Assembly (NCBI GenBank): GCA_014860115.1
Contig: JACZKK010000183.1
Location: forward strand, 1 to 34,741
Length of the DNA: 34,741 nt
Reading direction: 5' to 3'
Origin: Ignavibacteriaceae bacterium
Lineage (GTDB): Bacteria > Bacteroidota > Ignavibacteria > Ignavibacteriales > Ignavibacteriaceae
In this document: piece after piece, positions 1-7,859 of the stretch
How positions within the stretch are numbered: position 1 is the stretch's first letter
Layout of the letters: each line of letters begins with the position of its first letter
The notes under the pieces: generated by a model
Told to the model about the DNA's origin: nothing
Database searches by the model: none
The model's input: only the letters and a program-made list of their open reading frames with translations
Position numbers and translations under genes: made by a program

Positions 1-1671
1 CTCAGCATAGTTATAAATTGATTTAAGCACCGTGAAATTTCTTACTTCATTATAAAACTCTGTTCCTGCGATACGGAATTTTTCTAAAGCAGGCATTCCA
101 CCTACATACACATCATCGTATCGAACTTTAGCAGTTAAACCATATATCAATATTCCAATCAGGAATGCAACGACAAAGAGTACGATTACTATTATAGGAT
201 CATATAATCCAACAAATGATGGAATGTTCATTCCTGATGCTTCTACAACCGGATAGATAAAATATTTCAGAGGTAACGCCACCGCTAAAATTCCGAATAC
301 AATACACAATAATGATAACGCACCGGTTGAAAGCCACTGGTTAACGGGAGCTTCTTTTACTTCTTTATGAACATCGGGTCTTCTTCCAAGAAATGCTGCG
401 TGCAAGAATTTCATAAAGCTTGCAAGGGTTAACGCACTTCCAAAAACAGCTATTATTATGCACGCTAAGAGCCATAGCTGATATCCTGATCCAAGTGTCG
501 CTGTTTTCTCAATCAATCCCTGGTAAATCATCCACTTGGAAAAAAATCCGTTGAAAGGCGGAATACCTGAAATTGATAACGCACCAATCAAAGCCATCAG
601 AAAAGTAATCGGCATATTTTTTCCAAGTCCGCCAAGATAATCAAGCTCTGCAGTCCCGGCTCTCTTCTCCACTGACCCAAATGATAAAAATAGATTGGAT
701 TTATAAATTGTATGATTAATCATATGGAATAATCCGCCGGCAAAAGCAAGTACACTACCGCTTGCAACTCCCATTACCATATATCCAACCTGGCTAACAG
801 CATGATAACCAAGAAGCCTGTATCCGTTATGCTGAACCATCGCCATCATTACTGCAGTTATTACAGTTAATGCACCAAGCGAAATCAGTATCATATTTAT
901 CAGAGGATAAACCACGAACAATGATGTTAGCATTTTTGCAAGCAGAAATATTCCAAGCAGTTTGTCTAGTGAAGCGGGAAGAAATGCTGCGCTTTCAACA
1001 GGAGAATTCTGACTGAAATCCGGAACCCAGGTATGAAGTGGAAAAGCTCCGGCTTTCGCAAAAGCCGCAATCAATAAACAGATAAATGCAATGTGTGCAT
1101 ATTCTCCCTGTAAAGGTATTTGCGGATTATTAAGAGACCAACCTGAAGCTGGAGAAATCAACCACATAATTACAAGTCCCATTAACAAAAAAGCATCGCT
1201 TCCACCAATTATTATAAATGTTTTCTTTGCCGCCTTTGGTGCATCAAGGGTTTTGCCCATCGTTGCGAATAAGTAAAGCGTTAATCCACTTAATCCCCAA
1301 AAGATTAAAAACGACAGAGCATGTTCACTTAGAACAACAGCATTGCAGAAAGAAACCGTTATTGGATAGAGAAAGAAAAATCTTTTCTCGGAATCCTTAT
1401 CCAATCCATTGAGAGAAAAAATCAAAATGATAAAGCTGAGTATCTGAATGAAAGCAACGACAAATAAACCTAGCTGGTCTAATGAAAAAATAATTTGCCC
1501 GAAGTAAGCAAAGGAATCCATAGTACTTTGATAGAACAAATAAACCATTACCAGTCCGAAAGCAAGAGCAAGGAATGTTAAGACTTTCCGTAAGAATACA
1601 GGAAGGAAAAGATTAACAAAACCAACCGCAAGCGGGACAATTAGAAACAGCAGTAGTTCATTGATTATCAT
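1..1671 (-). CDS. Proton/ion-pumping membrane subunit of group 4 hydrogenase (NuoL/MrpD/HyfB-like), 3' end cut off
   Basis: The frame is open from an ATG at 1671 to the window edge (557 codons, no stop). The protein is almost wholly hydrophobic, with many membrane helices. It carries hallmarks of the NuoL/NuoM/MrpD antiporter-like family: KAGAFPLHTWVPDF around the middle, followed by an SPVESAAFLPASLDK segment with the conserved helix-breaking Pro and Lys, and later GIPPFNGFFSKW. In this family these subunits move H+ or Na+ across the membrane and are driven by the redox arm of complex I or group 4 hydrogenases. Its ATG overlaps the stop of the large-subunit gene (ATGA), so it belongs to the hydrogenase operon and is probably translationally coupled. 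Which ion it moves cannot be told from the sequence. The operon probably continues to the left. Confidence 0.9.
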   Translation of the reverse strand, partial: MIINELLLFLIVPLAVGFVNLFLPVFLRKVLTFLALAFGLVMVYLFYQSTMDSFAYFGQIIFSLDQLGLFVVAFIQILSFIILIFSLNGLDKDSEKRFFFLYPITVSFCNAVVLSEHALSFLIFWGLSGLTLYLFATMGKTLDAPKAAKKTFIIIGGSDAFLLMGLVIMWLISPASGWSLNNPQIPLQGEYAHIAFICLLIAAFAKAGAFPLHTWVPDFSQNSPVESAAFLPASLDKLLGIFLLAKMLTSLFVVYPLINMILISLGALTVITAVMMAMVQHNGYRLLGYHAVSQVGYMVMGVASGSVLAFAGGLFHMINHTIYKSNLFLSFGSVEKRAGTAELDYLGGLGKNMPITFLMALIGALSISGIPPFNGFFSKWMIYQGLIEKTATLGSGYQLWLLACIIIAVFGSALTLASFMKFLHAAFLGRRPDVHKEVKEAPVNQWLSTGALSLLCIVFGILAVALPLKYFIYPVVEASGMNIPSFVGLYDPIIVIVLFVVAFLIGILIYGLTAKVRYDDVYVGGMPALEKFRIAGTEFYNEVRNFTVLKSIYNYAE

Positions 1672-2849
1672 TTCATTTGCCTCCTGATCTGTTCTGTTTT
1701 TTCACGTGAGAGCTTCATAAGATCCAATTGATAAGGCTCGTTGTTCTTATCACGAATTTTTATTGATCTTTCGGTGCAGCAATAACAGGGATCGACTGCA
1801 GCAAGAGTTATAAGTGCATCTGCAACTGGAATGCCTTTGCACGAAGCTTTGAATGTTGGAATATTAACATAACTTGGTGCACGGACTTTATGTCTGACAG
1901 GTCTGTTCGTTCCGTCAGTTCTCACATAATGAAATACTTCTCCTCTCGGCGCTTCATATCTGCCAATTCCCTCACCGGCAGAAATTTCTTTTACATTATT
2001 TCTTATTCCCCCGTTAACTGTTTTTAATTTTTCAAGACATTGTTTACAGATCTTGATTGATTCAAATGTTTCGAGAAGTCTTACCACTGTTTTATCAAAC
2101 ACATCGCCGTTTTCAGTAACTATTATTTTAAAATCAACCAGATCATAAGCATCAGTAGGTTCATCTTTTCTCACATCAACCGAAACTCCGGATGCACGGG
2201 CAGTAGGACCAACAGCACAAAAATCAACCGCATCTTTTTTAGTGAGAACTCCAACTCCTTTTAATCTTGATTTCAAAACAGGATCATCATTTGCAGCTTT
2301 GGCAATCATTTGTATTTTCTTTTCAATTTCATCCATAATATCCAAAAGGCTTTTGATTTTGTCAGGATCAACATCCTTAGCAACCCCTCCTACACGCATC
2401 ATACCATAATGATTTCTATTACCAGAAATAATCTCGAACATCTGCAAAACAGGCTCGCGGTATTTCCATGCCCACATCCACAGAGTGTCGTAACCGATAA
2501 AATGTCCGGCTAATCCAAGCCATAACAAGTGACTGTGAATTCTTTCAAGTTCACCGACAAGTGTTCTTATATATCTTGCACGCAAAGGAATTTCAATATT
2601 ATCTACATCTTCCATTGCATGAACAGCAGCAAGTGGATGAGATGTTGAGCAGATACCGCAAATTCTTTCAACAAGGTAAAGTGATTGTGTAAAAGTTTTG
2701 GATTCGGAAATAAACTCGTGCCCGCGGTGCATCCAGCCTATTTCCAGATCAATATCAACTACTGTTTCACCATCAACCTGGAGAGTGAAATATTCTGCTT
2801 CTTCAAGCAGCGGATGATACGGACCAACAGGTATTACATTTTTATCCAT
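1668..2849 (-). CDS. Group 4 [NiFe] hydrogenase large subunit (HycE/MbhL/EchE-like)
   Basis: Catalytic subunit of 393 residues, homologous to NuoD of complex I. Unlike NuoD it retains both Ni-ligand pairs: RICGIC (C64, C67) near the N-terminus and DPCYCCTER (C355, C358, with an extra C357) near the C-terminus, so it should bind the NiFe(CN)2CO site and make or oxidise H2. About 35 residues follow C358. Some hydrogenases have such a tail removed by a protease, but whether that happens here cannot be told. The ATG at 2849 has a GGAG 6 bases upstream and overlaps the end of the NuoC-like gene by 8 bases. No maturation genes (hypA-F) or endopeptidase are visible in the window. Confidence 0.94.
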   Translation of the reverse strand: MDKNVIPVGPYHPLLEEAEYFTLQVDGETVVDIDLEIGWMHRGHEFISESKTFTQSLYLVERICGICSTSHPLAAVHAMEDVDNIEIPLRARYIRTLVGELERIHSHLLWLGLAGHFIGYDTLWMWAWKYREPVLQMFEIISGNRNHYGMMRVGGVAKDVDPDKIKSLLDIMDEIEKKIQMIAKAANDDPVLKSRLKGVGVLTKKDAVDFCAVGPTARASGVSVDVRKDEPTDAYDLVDFKIIVTENGDVFDKTVVRLLETFESIKICKQCLEKLKTVNGGIRNNVKEISAGEGIGRYEAPRGEVFHYVRTDGTNRPVRHKVRAPSYVNIPTFKASCKGIPVADALITLAAVDPCYCCTERSIKIRDKNNEPYQLDLMKLSREKTEQIRRQMK

Positions 2850-3276
2850 TGCTTCTCCATTTTCTAAGAGGCACTTTAATGTTTTGTGGATGATTTCCTG
2901 TTAACAAAGGTTCCGGTCTCGGATGACCTTCGAAAGTAACTCCAAGCATTTCAGACATTTCTCTTTCAATCCATTCTGCACCACGAACGACCGGAGTTAT
3001 TGAATTCATCCTTGGATTTTTTTTATCAGTCATAACAATCCGTGGACAGTAATACTCACCCGATTTATCAAGTGAAAAATGATAGAGAACTTCGATCCCT
3101 CTGTAGGTTTCTGTTGCTGTTGCGGTTGACAATCTGCAGCCGAGTTTGGTGAAAAGATAATCAGCAACTTCAATTATGTTCTCATTGCCGACTTCAAAGT
3201 AAAGTCTTTTTTGTTTTTCATTCTTTGATAAGATTTTATTTCCCATCAAAGAAATAAATTCACTGTAGTTATGCAT
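2842..3276 (-). CDS. NuoC-like hydrogenase subunit (30 kDa NADH dehydrogenase family)
   Basis: A 144-residue soluble subunit matching the NuoC/HycE-N/MbhK family. The conserved block is GAEWIEREMSEMLGVTFEGHP, with the EREMxEMxGxxFxGHP signature that packs against the large subunit. It has a structural and assembly role and binds no cofactor. It overlaps the small-subunit gene upstream and the large-subunit gene downstream by 8 bases each, as expected for coupled translation of subunits in one complex. In E. coli HycE this domain is fused to the large subunit; here the two are separate, as in Ech and Mbh complexes. Confidence 0.9.
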   Translation of the reverse strand: MHNYSEFISLMGNKILSKNEKQKRLYFEVGNENIIEVADYLFTKLGCRLSTATATETYRGIEVLYHFSLDKSGEYYCPRIVMTDKKNPRMNSITPVVRGAEWIEREMSEMLGVTFEGHPRPEPLLTGNHPQNIKVPLRKWRSNG

Positions 3277-3688
3277 TTAAAACCCCCGCAAGTTTTACTA
3301 CGCCTTCAATCATTGCTTCCGGTTTTGGCGGACAGCCGGGAATATATAGATGAATCGGAATTACATCTTCTCTCTTTTTTACTGTGTTGTAGCTATCCTT
3401 AAAGCAGCATCCCGAAGCCGGACAGGTTCCAACTCCAACTACAAAACAGGGTTTTGCAGCTTGCTCGTAAATCTTTTTTACCTGCGGCGCAACTTTCTGA
3501 TTGATGACTCCGCTTAATAGTATTACATCGGCGTGACGAACTGAACCGACAAGCTTTATTCCGAATCTTTCAACATCATACTTCGGAGTAAGCAGATCGA
3601 GTATTTCAATATCGCAGTTGTTGCACGGCGACGCACTCATATGATAAACCCAGATGGATTTGGCAAGCCGCTTATTGTACCAACTCAT
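3269..3688 (-). CDS. Group 4 [NiFe] hydrogenase small subunit (NuoB/MbhJ/HycG-like)
   Basis: A 139-residue protein of the NuoB family that carries the proximal [4Fe-4S] cluster next to the NiFe site. The four ligands are visible: CNNC (C22, C25), GTC (C89) and PGCPP (C119). It is short, with only the flavodoxin-like domain and no extra ferredoxin domain, as in Ech and Mbh small subunits. The ATG at 3688 has GAGG 6 bases upstream. A 119-base gap holding a structured repeat separates it from the NuoH-like gene before it. This is the only real gap downstream of the NAD(P)H-module genes in the operon. Confidence 0.93.
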   Translation of the reverse strand: MSWYNKRLAKSIWVYHMSASPCNNCDIEILDLLTPKYDVERFGIKLVGSVRHADVILLSGVINQKVAPQVKKIYEQAAKPCFVVGVGTCPASGCCFKDSYNTVKKREDVIPIHLYIPGCPPKPEAMIEGVVKLAGVLNA

Positions 3689-3716
3689 TTAGTACCTCAA
3701 TAATTATTTAAACTTC

Positions 3717-3807
3717 TCTCCGTGTAACTTTGTGTTTTCTCAGCGATACTCAATGTAAGAAATTCTTACTCGGAGTTTCACGGAGAATCCACTGAGAACC
3801 ACAGTGG
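3717..3807. repeat. Structured intergenic element inside the hydrogenase operon
   Basis: Between the NuoH-like and NuoB-like genes lie nested inverted repeats. TCTCCGTGTAACT (3717-3729) pairs with AGTTTCACGGAGA (3774-3786) at 12 of 13 positions. Inside this is GTAAGAAATTCTTAC (3755-3769), a perfect palindrome around one base. A second hairpin, CCACTG/CAGTGG (3789-3794 and 3802-3807), abuts the stop codon at 3808. The arm resembles TCTCTGTGTA in the element near 19210, so it is probably one copy of a dispersed repeat. It could act as an RNA processing site or attenuator within the operon; that is inference. Confidence 0.7.
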
Positions 3808-4734
3808 TTAATACCCAAACACCGCCAGCACCACTGCAATTAATGTTAATGGTGTTGCATACTTCCAGAAGAAGTTAAGTGCTGTATCAATTCTTATTCT
3901 CGGATTTGTGTTTTTAATAATGATCATCAACACAACTATCAATAAATATTTAAGAACACTCCAGAGAATTTCTATTCCGTTAAAATTAAATCCGCCCCAG
4001 AATAACAAGACAAGCAGGAACGGAAATACCACATACATCATAAAATGATTAAGCTTCCAGAATCCTAATGGTGGACCGCTGTATTCCATAAATGGTCCTT
4101 CAACAAGTTCAGTTTCTGCTTCAGGAATATGGAATGGAGGCAAGGTCATTTTAGCCTGAATGCACAGCAATCCAATAATGAAAGCAATTATTCCTGAGGC
4201 AGAGCTGACAAACATTCCATCTGCCTGAGCAGCTAAAATATTTCCAAGATCAAGCTGATAACCTGATTTGATTATCGGTACAAGAAGGACAAGAATGAAT
4301 GCAAGTTCATCTGCGAGAAGAAGTTTTATTTCTCTTCCGGCACCAAGACTTGAATAAACATTCCCTGATGCTGAACCTCCAAGAACAACCATCACTGAAA
4401 ATATCATCAGGAGATACATTATGACTATTAAGTCCCCCCCGAAGCTGATATTAAAGAAAAGTGAAGTTCCGACGATTGCAGAAACAAGCACGAGCATTGC
4501 AAAAGAGATGAACGGTGCGACCACAAACATTGAACGCACACCATCTTTTACAATGATGGTCTCTTTCCCAAGCAGCTTAAAGAAATCATTAAAGTTCTGA
4601 AAGAATGGAGGACCAACACGATACTGAAATCTTGCCGAGACTTTTCTGTCAACCCAGCCAACTGTTAATCCAAGAATTGCTGTGAATAAAAATCCCGGGA
4701 AGATGAGCAGATAAAAAAACAATTCGAGGTTCAT
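3808..4734 (-). CDS. NuoH-like membrane anchor subunit (HycD/MbhM-like)
   Basis: A 308-residue protein with about eight membrane helices, belonging to the NuoH/HycD/EchB family. Conserved parts include GPPFFQNFNDFFKLLGKE after the first helix and the acidic loop PPFHIPEAETELVEGPFMEY, which in complex I faces the quinone pocket and the redox arm. It anchors the hydrogenase module and links it to the ion-translocating subunits. The ATG at 4734 overlaps the stop of the ferredoxin gene (ATGA) and is preceded by GGAGGG within that gene. Confidence 0.92.
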   Translation of the reverse strand: MNLELFFYLLIFPGFLFTAILGLTVGWVDRKVSARFQYRVGPPFFQNFNDFFKLLGKETIIVKDGVRSMFVVAPFISFAMLVLVSAIVGTSLFFNISFGGDLIVIMYLLMIFSVMVVLGGSASGNVYSSLGAGREIKLLLADELAFILVLLVPIIKSGYQLDLGNILAAQADGMFVSSASGIIAFIIGLLCIQAKMTLPPFHIPEAETELVEGPFMEYSGPPLGFWKLNHFMMYVVFPFLLVLLFWGGFNFNGIEILWSVLKYLLIVVLMIIIKNTNPRIRIDTALNFFWKYATPLTLIAVVLAVFGY

Positions 4735-5237
4735 ATTCTTCCCTCCTTGTTAAGCCAGTTGGGAGTTCTAACTGCCAGATGATTTCCAACAAAGAAAATA
4801 TTTTGTTTATGATCTTCAACCACTTCTTTCATCACAAAAGAATTTACCGGCGCAGTTTGAACACAGGCTGGTTCGTAATCAGGTTTTTGTTCAAGCTGAT
4901 TCAAACAGTAATCGCATTTAGCTGTTATATAATTAATTACTTCAGGGAAAATCGTTCCGAAAGGACATGCAAGAACACAGCTTTTACAACCGACACAGCG
5001 CATATTATATCTTTTAATCAATCCGTTATCCTGATGTTCGAGAGCTTCTTTGGGACAGGCATCAACACAGAATGCTTCTTTACATTGACGGCAATAAGCA
5101 GAAAATTCAGCTACTTCGAGAAGACTGAAAGCGCCATTATTTTTTTGATGATACATATATTCACATTGAATGTCTTGTGCATTTGTCCCTGATTCCATCA
5201 GCGCCGGGATATCAATGTATAGTCTTTTCAATCCCAT
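4731..5237 (-). CDS. HycB/CooF-type polyferredoxin with three predicted [4Fe-4S] clusters
   Basis: A 168-residue iron-sulfur protein likely to carry electrons between the NAD(P)H module and the hydrogenase small subunit. Intact motifs are C49/C52/C57/C61 (CRQC then FCVDACP) and C81/C84/C87/C91 (CVGCKSCVLACP). A third set, C108/C111/C125, ends in CVQTAP, where the family normally has CxxxCP, so the last Cys is A129. The N-terminal motif of the family is reduced to C25. The total is exactly 12 Cys, enough for three clusters, whereas HycB relatives usually have 16 for four. The start at 5237 has GAGGAGG upstream and overlaps the flavoprotein gene by 10 bases. Confidence 0.9.
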   Translation of the reverse strand: MGLKRLYIDIPALMESGTNAQDIQCEYMYHQKNNGAFSLLEVAEFSAYCRQCKEAFCVDACPKEALEHQDNGLIKRYNMRCVGCKSCVLACPFGTIFPEVINYITAKCDYCLNQLEQKPDYEPACVQTAPVNSFVMKEVVEDHKQNIFFVGNHLAVRTPNWLNKEGRI

Positions 5238-6049
5238 ATTGCCTCCTCATTTTTAATCTGATTGTAAGTGAAAACAGGACCATCTTTACAAGCATAGTAA
5301 CCTCCGATAACGCAGTGTCTGCATTGGCCAAACCCGCAATACATTTTCTTTTCCATTGAGAGATAAAGGTTCTCTTCCTTGTAGCCATATTTAAGTAAAT
5401 CAAAAGTCCCGAATTTCATCATCACAGGAGGACCGCAAACAATTGCCGGGTTGCCATCAGGTTTCATATCAATTTTTCGTAATAACTTTGTAACAAGACA
5501 CACATCTTCTTCCCATTGTTCACCGACAGGAACTTCATCAACTGCACGTATGAATCTTACATTATCATATTTCCGCCATTCAGTAACTTCATCTTTATAT
5601 ATACAGTCTTTGGGAGTTTTTGCTCCGGCGAGAAAAGTGATGCTGTTATAATCTTTATGATCGTGAAGCATGGTCAAAAAGAGTGAGCGCAATGGTGCGA
5701 GTCCGCATCCGCCGCCAAGGATTAATACATCTTTACCTTTAAATTTTTCTAATGGATAATTAGAACCGAAAGGACCGCGTATTCCGATTGTTGCACCGGC
5801 ATGAAGCTTATGAACATACTCAGTAAGAAATCCAGTTTTCATAATTGTTACATCCATATCGTCAACTGTGTAATGAGATGAAGATGGAGTGAAAGGTCCT
5901 TCCCCGATTCCCGGAATCCCAACTTCAATAAACTGTCCGGTTTTAAATTGAATTGGTTTTTTCGGTTTGAATCTCAGTGTTCTGATTAATGGTGATTCCT
6001 GCATCACCTCGTAAATTTCAGCAGGAATAACTTCGTAAGGATTTTGCAT
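5228..6049 (-). CDS. FAD/NAD(P)-binding electron-transfer subunit (HydG / AsrB-like)
   Basis: A 273-residue member of the ferredoxin-NADP reductase-like family that includes sulfhydrogenase gamma subunit HydG, anaerobic sulfite reductase AsrB and dihydroorotate dehydrogenase PyrK. The order is an N-terminal FAD-binding barrel (about 1-100), a nucleotide-binding domain starting at VLILGGGCGLAPLRSL (about 110-125), and a C-terminal [2Fe-2S] motif CGFGQCRHC followed by a fourth Cys in YYACKDG (about 238-255). It should exchange electrons between NAD(P)H and the iron-sulfur chain of the hydrogenase. The preference for NADH or NADPH cannot be settled by eye. The ATG at 6049 is preceded by AGGAAG. 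Confidence 0.9.
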   Translation of the reverse strand: MQNPYEVIPAEIYEVMQESPLIRTLRFKPKKPIQFKTGQFIEVGIPGIGEGPFTPSSSHYTVDDMDVTIMKTGFLTEYVHKLHAGATIGIRGPFGSNYPLEKFKGKDVLILGGGCGLAPLRSLFLTMLHDHKDYNSITFLAGAKTPKDCIYKDEVTEWRKYDNVRFIRAVDEVPVGEQWEEDVCLVTKLLRKIDMKPDGNPAIVCGPPVMMKFGTFDLLKYGYKEENLYLSMEKKMYCGFGQCRHCVIGGYYACKDGPVFTYNQIKNEEAIWD

Positions 6050-6069
6050 AACACTTCCTGAAAAATTTT

Positions 6070-7104
6070 TTAGTTTACTTCCTGAGCAATAGCACTTACA
6101 TTTTTTACTACTTCGCGAAAATCAATTTTGGCTGCACATGCTTCAGTACATCTTCCGCAGCCTGTACATCCAATCTCACCAAAATTTTTATGCATATAAT
6201 CGAACTTGCATAAATACCTGTTACGAAAACGTTCTGTCATTTTTGGTCGTGGTGTTCCGCCGCCAGCAACACGAGCATAGCCGTACCATTGACAGGAATC
6301 ATAAGATCTTACTTTCACAAAATCTTTTTCAGATGATTCATCATTAAGAATTAAGCAATAACAGGTCGGACAAATATTAGTACATGCACCACAGCCGATA
6401 CATTCTTTGGATACTTCTTCCCAATTTTTATGTTCAACTTTTCTGAATTCAGAAAAATCAGATGAATGATTTAGAGGATTATTTTTTTCAACAAGCTGAT
6501 CAAATACTTTTTCGCGATTTGATTTTACAATTTCAAGATCAGAAATGGTTGAGTTAGCGACTGTAATTTCTCTCTTCATCAATTCAATAAATTCCTGGCT
6601 ACGCTCTGAGCCGATTCCAATCAGATAATTTCCATCAATGACTGACAGATTAAGATCATAACCACTTTCAGAGTATGGATGACCATTTACCAGATTACAG
6701 CTGCAGGTTTCGTGTAAAAAATCACAATCAGAAGAAATGATAAGAGTATTCTCACGCCACTGTTTATAAGCTGGATCAACAAATCCACTTTGAAGCATGG
6801 CTTTATCAAGCAAATGAAGGGCTTTAATATCGCATGCTTTTACACCAACGATTATTCGTGTATGATTTTTTTGTCCAAGAGGATAGACTTTTTCACGTGT
6901 GAGGTAGAAAAGAATTTTGAGTGGGTCTACAGTTCTAAAGAAATTTAAATTTGGTAATTTACTTTCTTCAAAGCGAAAAAAATGAAGGGCTGGTTTTTCA
7001 TCATCCGACCTGATATGGTAGGGAACAATAACTTCACTGAAATTTCCCAAACCACTATTTACTTTTTTTAGGAAGGAATGGAAATCATTTTTATTAACTA
7101 TCAT
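6070..7104 (-). CDS. 4Fe-4S dicluster electron-transfer subunit (HydB / AsrA-like)
   Basis: A 344-residue protein similar to sulfhydrogenase beta subunit HydB and sulfite reductase subunit A. The C-terminal third has two ferredoxin-type motifs, CIGCGACTNICPTCYC and GCTGCGRCTEAC, and further Cys lie in the middle (for example SDCDFLHETCSC). It is thought to pass electrons between the FAD subunit and the next iron-sulfur protein. It is the first gene of the hydrogenase operon. The frame could open at a TTG at 7107, but the ATG at 7104 has GGAG 5 bases upstream within a strong AGGAGGAG, so I chose the ATG. Confidence 0.9.
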   Translation of the reverse strand: MIVNKNDFHSFLKKVNSGLGNFSEVIVPYHIRSDDEKPALHFFRFEESKLPNLNFFRTVDPLKILFYLTREKVYPLGQKNHTRIIVGVKACDIKALHLLDKAMLQSGFVDPAYKQWRENTLIISSDCDFLHETCSCNLVNGHPYSESGYDLNLSVIDGNYLIGIGSERSQEFIELMKREITVANSTISDLEIVKSNREKVFDQLVEKNNPLNHSSDFSEFRKVEHKNWEEVSKECIGCGACTNICPTCYCLILNDESSEKDFVKVRSYDSCQWYGYARVAGGGTPRPKMTERFRNRYLCKFDYMHKNFGEIGCTGCGRCTEACAAKIDFREVVKNVSAIAQEVN

Positions 7105-7130
7105 CAATTCTCCTCCTGTCTGCCGATAGT

Positions 7131-7178
7131 TTGAACTAGACTTCTAAATTCCATTTATATATGTGGAAATTAGTTCAA
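7131..7178 (-). promoter_or_regulatory. Nested inverted repeat upstream of the hydrogenase operon
   Basis: TTGAACTA (7131-7138) and TAGTTCAA (7171-7178) are a perfect 8-base inverted repeat. Inside it TTCCA (7149-7153) pairs with TGGAA (7164-7168). It lies about 27-75 bases before the hydB-like start. On the minus strand a TTGTCT and an AT-rich TATATA box about 16 bases apart overlap it, a weak promoter candidate. It may be an operator or a leader hairpin. The rest of 7179-7360 shows no gene, only a short coding-like stretch near 7253-7338 that I cannot assign. Confidence 0.45.
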
Positions 7179-7360
7179 GACAATTCAACAAATGAAATAA
7201 AATACAATGAAAAAATAGCTGACAAAATTTCTAAAGTCAACTAAAAAGTTGCGATTTCGGTTCATATTCAGCATTTCTTGGTATTCGGCAAGTATCAATT
7301 ATTATCACGGGAATATTGTTGCGTGGGATTTAAGAAGAACAATGTTGAGCTTCTGGAAAA

Positions 7361-7859
7361 TTAAAAAATTGAAGGATTACTACTTAAATCAATCAATTTT
7401 ATGAATTCAATATCTTCAAGCATTAGCTTATAATGTTCTAAAAACTTACTCACTAATGATTCACGGACGACAAGTAAAATCTTTTATAAATAAATAAAAT
7501 ATTTCGAAATTATTTCATCGGTGACAGGTGATAATCCTTTTCCTTCAAGCTCGAGTTGACCAATTTCACCAATTATTAGATAAGCGCGATAATCTGTTGA
7601 CGCTTTTTGCAATACCTCTTTCGCCCTTTCAAAAACTTTATTTTGAATTTGTACTTGCCAATGACAAGGATATCCTCTTCTCTATCATCAGTACCTGCTT
7701 CGAGTAACTTGCTTTCACCGGAAGTAATATCATGCAAATAATTTTATCATCAATTAAAAGCAATAAAATTACGCCAACATCATTTCTGTTTTGGATGAAT
7801 GATAAAAGTTTTGATGACTTACTGCTTTGTACAGGACCGATATATATCAGAAGTTTTTT
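7361..7859 (-). pseudogene. Decayed THEP1-type nucleoside-triphosphatase gene
   Basis: Reading the minus strand in three frames gives ordered pieces of a P-loop NTPase of the THEP1/NTPase_1 family. First comes KKLLIYIGPVQSSKSSKLL, a damaged Walker A (the Gly before Lys is Ser). Next is LHDITSGESKLLEAG followed by EDILVIGKYKF. Then comes AYLIIGEIGQLELEGKGL, which matches the Walker B block of the family (usually DEIGxLEL). After an in-frame TAA the same frame continues as ILLVVRESLVSKFLEHYKL. At least two frameshifts and one stop are needed, so it cannot make a whole protein. It starts at the mobA stop codon and was probably cotranscribed with mobA. The family assignment rests on motif recognition. 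Confidence 0.7.

Noticed and set aside
1-4734. Reading the operon as respiratory complex I
   Set aside because: The NuoD-like subunit keeps all four Ni-binding Cys, which complex I lacks, and the diaphorase genes are HydB/HydG-like, not NuoEFG.
4779-5192. A 137-residue antisense ORF within the polyferredoxin gene
   Set aside because: The minus-strand frame has a complete family signature; the antisense frame shows no domain and is a by-product of codon use.
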